Assembly (NCBI GenBank): GCA_016875645.1
Contig: VGPE01000104.1
Location: forward strand, 1-9,135
DNA length: 9,135 nucleotides
Source: Chloroflexota bacterium
GTDB taxonomy: Bacteria > Chloroflexota > Limnocylindria > Limnocylindrales > CSP1-4
Reading direction: 5' to 3'
How positions within the stretch are numbered: the first letter of the stretch is position 1; each line of letters begins with the position of its first letter. Below are positions 6,449 to 9,135 of the stretch, piece by piece. Position numbers and translations under genes: made by a program. The notes under the pieces are model-generated. The model was not told the origin of the DNA. It did no database searches and saw nothing but the letters and a program-made list of their open reading frames with translations.

Positions 6449-6454
6449 AGAATA
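6449..6454 (-). promoter_or_regulatory. -10 hexamer for the ldh-lhgO operon
   Basis: Read on the minus strand, TATTCT fits TANNNT and is followed by 8 bases and then the ATG at 6440. Transcription would start within a base or two of the ATG, giving a leaderless or near-leaderless mRNA. No Shine-Dalgarno sequence is present (TCTGCGCC precedes ATG) and no -35 of the TTGACA type is seen. Confidence 0.5.
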
Positions 6455-6511
6455 GTTGGCGGCCCGTCGCATCGACGGCCACGCCGGCCAGCGCTGCGGA
6501 GCGCCGGGAAC

Positions 6512-6547
6512 CGCGGTGCGTCACGGCTTCTGGCCGGGTTCCGGGCG
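6512..6547 (-). terminator. Hairpin directly after the acetyltransferase stop
   Basis: CGCCGGGAACC (6512-6522) pairs with GGTTCCGGGCG (6537-6547) as an 11-bp stem with one mismatch and a 14-base loop. It begins at the base after the acetyltransferase stop codon on the minus strand. No U-tract follows, so this is a candidate terminator or 3'-end stabiliser, separating this gene from the ldh-lhgO unit. Confidence 0.4.
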
Positions 6548-7060
6548 TCAGTCCAGATCGCTCGCCAGGAGGTCCAGCAGCAGGGAGTCGTGCCAGCGGC
6601 CGTCGCGGCCGCGCTCGTACGCGCGCATCACGCCGACCGGCCGGAAGCCGGCTCGACGGTAGGCCCGGATGGCCCGCTCGTTGTCGGCGGCCGGATCGAT
6701 CGTCACGCGATGGTGTCCGCGCTCGCGCAGGAGGTGCCTGGCGAGCGTGCGGACCGCGCCCGTGCCGAGGCCGCGCCCGTGCCAGCCCGGATCGATGAAG
6801 ACGTCGATCGAGGCGCTGCGGTAGTCCGGGTCGCTCTCCTCGGCGAACTGGATGTACCCGACGATCGCGCCACGCGCCTCGTTCGCGAAGGGCGTGTGGT
6901 CGTCCCTCTTGAACAGCTCGGCGACGGCTTCGTCCAGGGTCTGGCTGCCGAGCCAGCGGTCGGCGACGGCGGGCTGTTCCAGGATGTCCCGCATCCGGGC
7001 GCGGTCGGCCGTCGCCAGCGGCCGCAGGACGACGTGCGCACCCGCGATCACCTGGCTCAC
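6548..7060 (-). CDS. GNAT family N-acetyltransferase, AAC(6')/RimL-like
   Basis: GNAT enzymes transfer an acetyl group from acetyl-CoA to an amine of a protein, antibiotic or metabolite. The 170-residue product begins with VVLRPLATAD (10-19), as in RimJ/RimL and AAC(6') relatives, has the substrate-side segment GYIQFAEESDPDYRSASIDVFIDP (68-91), the CoA pyrophosphate loop GWHGRGLGTGAVR (92-104) in place of the consensus Q/R-x-x-G-x-G/A, and the typical DPAADNERAIRAYRRAGF (122-139) and DGRWHDSLLLDLL (153-165). The overall pattern is closest to aminoglycoside 6'-N-acetyltransferase-like proteins, but many chromosomal members have other substrates and resistance should not be assumed. Start GTG 7060 is chosen because upstream residues in the open frame are shadow sequence of the membrane protein gene. 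It lies 34 bases after that gene's stop. Confidence 0.85.
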   Translation of the reverse strand: MSQVIAGAHVVLRPLATADRARMRDILEQPAVADRWLGSQTLDEAVAELFKRDDHTPFANEARGAIVGYIQFAEESDPDYRSASIDVFIDPGWHGRGLGTGAVRTLARHLLRERGHHRVTIDPAADNERAIRAYRRAGFRPVGVMRAYERGRDGRWHDSLLLDLLASDLD

Positions 7061-7090
7061 GGTCGGGGGGTTGTGGCTCGCCCGGTTGTT

Positions 7091-7102
7091 CGGTCTAGAC
7101 CG
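7091..7102. repeat. Perfect 12-bp palindrome CGGTCTAGACCG, copy 1
   Basis: CGGTCTAGACCG is a perfect palindrome overlapping the stop codon (TAG) of the membrane protein gene, 30 bases before the acetyltransferase start. Ten bases of it (GTCTAGACCG) recur at 7405-7414, upstream of the membrane protein gene. I noticed no other CTAG in the window. It may be a regulator site or coincidental. Confidence 0.4.
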
Positions 7103-7397
7103 TGCCCTGGCGCGCCACGAGCCAGAGCAGCGTGAACCCGCCGACGGTGAGCAGTGCGGCCACGGCCCACTGGCGAGCTGTCCGTGCGCCCGCGACGCGA
7201 CCCGCGAAGAAGGCGCCCAGGAAGAGCGCGGCGAACGTGAGGATCCCGAACGACGCGACCGCTCCCAGCCACGCAATCAGGACACCGACAATCATCGCCG
7301 CCAGCCAGCGAGCCGCTCCTGGCGCACCGCCTCTCTCGCGGCTGGCAGCGGGGACCGCGGTTGCTTGATCGCGTTCCTCATGGCCGGTCACGTCCAC
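7095..7397 (-). CDS. Small three-helix membrane protein
   Basis: The 100-residue product has a hydrophilic N-terminus (about 1-29) and three hydrophobic segments: WLAAMIVGVLIAWLGAV (31-47), FGILTFAALFLGAFFAG (50-66) and WAVAALLTVGGFTLLWLVA (77-95). The first two are separated by a very short turn, and Arg-rich RVAGARTARQ lies between the second and third. There is no signal peptide and no recognised domain. The start GTG at 7397 fits the TAGACT hexamer located 6 bases upstream; GTG 7391 is an alternative two codons later. It ends with TAG inside a 12-bp palindrome. The acetyltransferase follows after 34 bases and may be co-transcribed. Function unknown. Confidence 0.7.
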   Translation of the reverse strand: MDVTGHEERDQATAVPAASRERGGAPGAARWLAAMIVGVLIAWLGAVASFGILTFAALFLGAFFAGRVAGARTARQWAVAALLTVGGFTLLWLVARQGTV

Positions 7398-7402
7398 GCC
7401 CG

Positions 7403-7414
7403 GAGTCTAGACCG
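7403..7414. repeat. Near-palindrome GAGTCTAGACCG, copy 2
   Basis: This shares GTCTAGACCG with 7093-7102. It overlaps the -10 hexamer of the membrane protein gene, so a protein bound here could block that promoter. The AGTCTAGACC core has one mismatch from perfect symmetry. Confidence 0.35.
7404..7409 (-). promoter_or_regulatory. -10 hexamer for the membrane protein gene
   Basis: Read on the minus strand, TAGACT fits TANNNT and is followed by 6 bases (CCGGGC) and GTG at 7397, the same spacing as at 2229-2241. This predicts a leaderless transcript. A TTGAAG lies 14 bases upstream (7424-7429), a spacing too short for a normal -35. Confidence 0.5.
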
Positions 7415-7462
7415 CCCGCTCGGCTTCAAGGTCCACTCGGGGCGGCTCATCGAGGTCCCGGG

Positions 7463-7480
7463 GCGACCGAATCGGGTCGC
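7463..7480 (-). terminator. Possible hairpin after the NrtR-like gene
   Basis: GCGACC (7463-7468) and GGTCGC (7475-7480) can form a 6-bp stem with a 6-base loop, 15 bases past the stop codon on the minus strand. There is no U-tract. It could separate nrtR from the membrane protein gene, which has its own -10 hexamer. Confidence 0.25.
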
Positions 7481-7495
7481 GCCGCGGAGTCGGGC

Positions 7496-8194
7496 TCAGC
7501 TCCGGGGTCGAAGGACGGCGAATTCGTCGGTGATCTCGAGGCTTCGATGAACGAACCGGAAGAGCCGCGCCGGGCGCCCTCCGGCCGAGGTCGGCGCGCG
7601 ATGCTCGGCCAGCGGCTCCAGGAGGTGGCGGCGCACGAGGATCCGCTGGAGGTTCGTCGCAGTCACGGCGCGTCCCAGCGCGGCGGCGTAGAGGTCGCGG
7701 AGCTCCGCCAGGGTGAACTGCGCGGGCGCAATCGCGAACCCGATATTCGTGTAGGAGAGCTTCGCCCGCAGACGGTCGCGGGCAGCCTGCACGATGCCCT
7801 GGTGGTCGAACGCAAGGGGCGGCAGCGCGTCGATTGCGTGCCACGCCGTGTCCGCCGGGAGGCTCGGGTCCGCATCGGATGGGACCAGGCCCAGGTAGGC
7901 GGTCGCAATCTGCCGCTCGTCGGGGTGGCGGTCGGGCTCGCTCAAGGTCTGGAGCTGCTCGAGGTGCGACAGTTCCGCCACGTCAACTTTGGCGGCGAGG
8001 TGCCGCCGGATCGAGGCCTCCAGGGATTCGGCCGCGCCGAGCACACCGCCCGGCAGCGACCACCGCCCTGCGTCGGGCTCGCGCGCCCGCTGCCACAGCA
8101 GCGTCTGAAGCCTGCCCCCGCGGATCTGCACCACGACCGCAAGCACGACGTGGGTCGGTTCTCGATTCAGGGTTGCAAACCGGTCCTGGGCCAT
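7496..8194 (-). CDS. nrtR: NrtR-type transcriptional regulator (Nudix domain plus winged helix)
   Basis: NrtR proteins repress NAD-metabolism genes; their Nudix-like domain senses ADP-ribose-type metabolites and a C-terminal winged helix binds DNA. The 232-residue product has an N-terminal Nudix fold (about 13-150) with VVLAVVVQIRGGRLQTLLWQ and GRWSLPGGV. The Nudix box (50-72) reads GVLGAAE then, after seven residues, RHLAAKVDV instead of REUxEExGU, so the metal-binding Glu residues are gone and hydrolysis is unlikely. The C-terminus carries FTLAELRDLYAAALGRAV and GRPARLFRFV, the recognisable NrtR winged-helix signature. Start ATG 8194 has GAGG 4 bases upstream; a longer frame to 8263 would run into nadC. 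It is divergent from nadC with a 56-base gap, which strongly supports a role in NAD control. Confidence 0.87.
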   Translation of the reverse strand: MAQDRFATLNREPTHVVLAVVVQIRGGRLQTLLWQRAREPDAGRWSLPGGVLGAAESLEASIRRHLAAKVDVAELSHLEQLQTLSEPDRHPDERQIATAYLGLVPSDADPSLPADTAWHAIDALPPLAFDHQGIVQAARDRLRAKLSYTNIGFAIAPAQFTLAELRDLYAAALGRAVTATNLQRILVRRHLLEPLAEHRAPTSAGGRPARLFRFVHRSLEITDEFAVLRPRS

Positions 8195-8201
8195 GTATCC
8201 T
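8173..8201 (+). promoter_or_regulatory. Candidate sigma70-type promoter of nadC
   Basis: TTGCAA (8173-8178) and TATCCT (8196-8201) are separated by 17 bases and each match the -35/-10 consensus at 4 of 6 positions. Transcription would start near 8208, inside the inverted repeat at 8199-8238. The -35 lies within the first codons of nrtR on the other strand. This would give a leader of about 40 bases before the nadC ATG. Confidence 0.5.
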
Positions 8202-8238
8202 CGCAGTATTCGCGTGATAGTCGCATACCTGCGCGAGG
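8199..8238. promoter_or_regulatory. Imperfect inverted repeat, candidate NrtR operator
   Basis: The left arm begins CCTCGCAGTAT (8199-8209) and the right arm is ATACCTGCGCGAGG (8225-8238), whose reverse complement is CCTCGCGCAGGTAT; the arms match apart from small insertions. The inner half-sites GTATTCG (8206-8212) and CGCATAC (8222-8228) are inverted with one mismatch. It overlaps the predicted nadC start site and the nrtR ribosome binding site, so binding could repress both genes. Assignment to NrtR is by position only. Confidence 0.45.
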
Positions 8239-8250
8239 TCGATCGTTTCG

Positions 8251-9102
8251 ATGCCGTCGCCATTGTCTCCTGACCCGGCCGCTGTCGAGCGGGTCGTCAG
8301 GACCGCGCTCGCCGAGGACATCGGGCCCGGTGACGTCACCAGCAACGCGCTGATCGGCGGAGAGGCCTCCGCCCGGGCACGCATCCTGCTCAAGGAGCCG
8401 GGCGTGGTCGCGGGGCTCCCGGCCGCCGCGGCCGTCTTTTCATCGCTCTCGACCGAGGTGCTCTTCGACCCGTCCAGGGCCGACGGCGAGTGCATCGCCG
8501 AGACGCCGGTCGTCATCGCGGAGCTCGCCGGGCCGCTGCGGGCGATCCTCGCCGGGGAGCGGACCGCCCTCAACCTGCTGGGGCGACTGTCGGGTGTCGC
8601 CACCCTTGCCCGTGCGTTCGTGGACCGGGTGGCGGGCACGGGCGCCGTGATCCTCGACACGCGCAAGACCACCCCGGGGCTTCGGGTGCTCGAGAAGTAC
8701 GCCGTGAGGTGCGGCGGCGCGACGAACCACCGCGTCGGTCTCTACGACGCGGTCTTGATCAAGGACAACCACCTCGCCGCGGTCGGCGGCGTCGCCGTCG
8801 CGGTCCGGCGGGCCCGCGAGGCCGCGCCCGGACTCCTGGTGGAGGTCGAGGCCGACACGCTCGACCAGGTCGCCCAGGCGGTCACCGCCGGGGCCGATCG
8901 GATCCTCCTGGACAACATGTCGCTCCCGGTTCTCCGCGAGGCCGTGGCACTTGTCGGCGGGCGCGTCCCGCTCGAGGCGTCCGGCGGCGTGACCCTCGCC
9001 ACCGTGCGGGCGATCGCCGAGACGGGCGTGGACTTCATCTCGGCCGGCGCCATCACGCATGCCGCTCGTTCGCTCGATGTCTCACTGGAGGTCGTCTCGT
9101 GA
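8251..9102 (+). CDS. nadC: Nicotinate-nucleotide pyrophosphorylase (quinolinate phosphoribosyltransferase)
   Basis: NadC converts quinolinate and PRPP to nicotinate mononucleotide, CO2 and pyrophosphate, the last step of de novo synthesis of the NAD precursor. The 283-residue product has the N-terminal signature ALAEDIGPGDVTS (19-31), GERTALNLLGRLSGVATL (102-119), the active-site stretch DTRKTTPGLR (136-145) with Arg138 and Lys139, then GGATNHRVGLYDAVLIKDNH (155-174) with His160, Arg161 and Lys171, followed by EVEADTLDQ, ILLDNMS and the glycine-rich EASGGV and ISAGAITH phosphate-binding segments. Length is typical (about 280). Start ATG 8251 matches the usual N-terminus; GAGG at 8235-8238 is rather far (12 bases). 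Its TGA overlaps the next start as GTGA. Confidence 0.95.
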   Translation: MPSPLSPDPAAVERVVRTALAEDIGPGDVTSNALIGGEASARARILLKEPGVVAGLPAAAAVFSSLSTEVLFDPSRADGECIAETPVVIAELAGPLRAILAGERTALNLLGRLSGVATLARAFVDRVAGTGAVILDTRKTTPGLRVLEKYAVRCGGATNHRVGLYDAVLIKDNHLAAVGGVAVAVRRAREAAPGLLVEVEADTLDQVAQAVTAGADRILLDNMSLPVLREAVALVGGRVPLEASGGVTLATVRAIAETGVDFISAGAITHAARSLDVSLEVVS

Positions 9103-9135
9103 GTGCCCTCGCCGTTGCCCCGGTCCTCGCTCCGG
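9099..9135 (+). CDS. Start of a gene cut off by the window end
   Basis: GTG at 9099 overlaps the nadC stop as GTGA, the coupling style seen elsewhere in this window, and the frame is open to the end (VSALAVAPVLAP). Twelve codons are too few to identify it. In related neighbourhoods nadC is often followed by nadA, nadB, birA or coaX, so a NAD- or cofactor-related gene is likely. Confidence 0.5.
   Translation, partial: MSALAVAPVLAP

Noticed and set aside
5370..6455. Plus-strand open frame of 361 residues opposite the Ldh gene
   Set aside because: The minus strand has all Ldh-family motifs; this frame is a shadow with no recognisable fold.
6441..6524. Upstream start of the Ldh gene at 6524
   Set aside because: The extra 28 residues do not match the family, and the stretch contains the TATTCT hexamer suited to ATG 6440.
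6548..7060. Calling the acetyltransferase an aminoglycoside resistance gene
   Set aside because: The resemblance to AAC(6') is shared by many chromosomal GNAT proteins, and there is no mobile context.
8195..8263. N-terminal extension of the NrtR-like protein to the ATG at 8263
   Set aside because: It would overlap the nadC start and the operator-like repeat, and the extra residues (MATASKRSTSRRY...) are not Nudix-like. ATG 8194 has a GAGG upstream.
1..9135. CRISPR array, tRNA/rRNA, insertion sequence or prophage
   Set aside because: No regularly spaced repeats, cloverleaf sequences, transposase or integrase motifs, or flanking inverted repeats were seen.

Overview
The window is GC-rich throughout, including high GC at third codon positions in every coding frame. 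Genes are packed tightly and mostly joined by 1-4 base stop/start overlaps (GTGA, ATGA, TGATG). GTG starts are common and Shine-Dalgarno sequences are mostly weak or absent. Several transcription-unit heads have a TANNNT-like -10 hexamer 6-8 bases before the start codon, which suggests leaderless mRNAs. This fits a high-GC, environmental Chloroflexota (Limnocylindria/Ellin6529-like) or a deep-branching actinobacterium. The assignment is an inference from style only, as no phylogenetic marker is complete here. Most of the window is ordinary chromosome; I see no integrase, transposase, CRISPR array, tRNA or rRNA.

Layout. Bases 2-277 (+) are the Ala/Arg/Pro-rich C-terminal tail of a gene that begins outside the window. 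Then holB (DNA polymerase III delta prime, 291-1490) overlaps an acylphosphatase gene (1487-1798). After a 136-base spacer come a small unknown gene (1935-2216) and a translationally coupled cassette: an acidic 108-residue unknown (2241-2567), a protein with a recognisable PD-(D/E)XK-type nuclease-like core (2567-3241), and a double-hotdog acyl-ACP thioesterase homologue (3238 onward). The thioesterase frame is cut by a single in-frame amber codon at 3838-3840, while thioesterase-like sequence continues in the same frame to a TGA at 3991-3993.

On the minus strand, converging on that cassette, is a two-gene operon. A malate/lactate-type Ldh oxidoreductase (6440-5337) is coupled by ATGA to an L-2-hydroxyglutarate oxidase, LhgO (5340-4111). 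Upstream of it, also on minus, are a GNAT acetyltransferase (7060-6548), a three-helix membrane protein (7397-7095) and an NrtR-type regulator (8194-7496).

The NrtR-like gene is divergent from nadC (8251-9102, quinolinate phosphoribosyltransferase). The 56-base gap between them holds a nadC -10 hexamer and an imperfect inverted repeat, as expected for a NAD-responsive repressor controlling NAD synthesis. A gene truncated by the window edge starts inside the nadC stop codon.

The points most worth following up are the amber codon in the thioesterase, the unrecognised cassette with a PD-(D/E)XK-like protein, the nrtR/nadC operator region, and the leaderless-promoter pattern.
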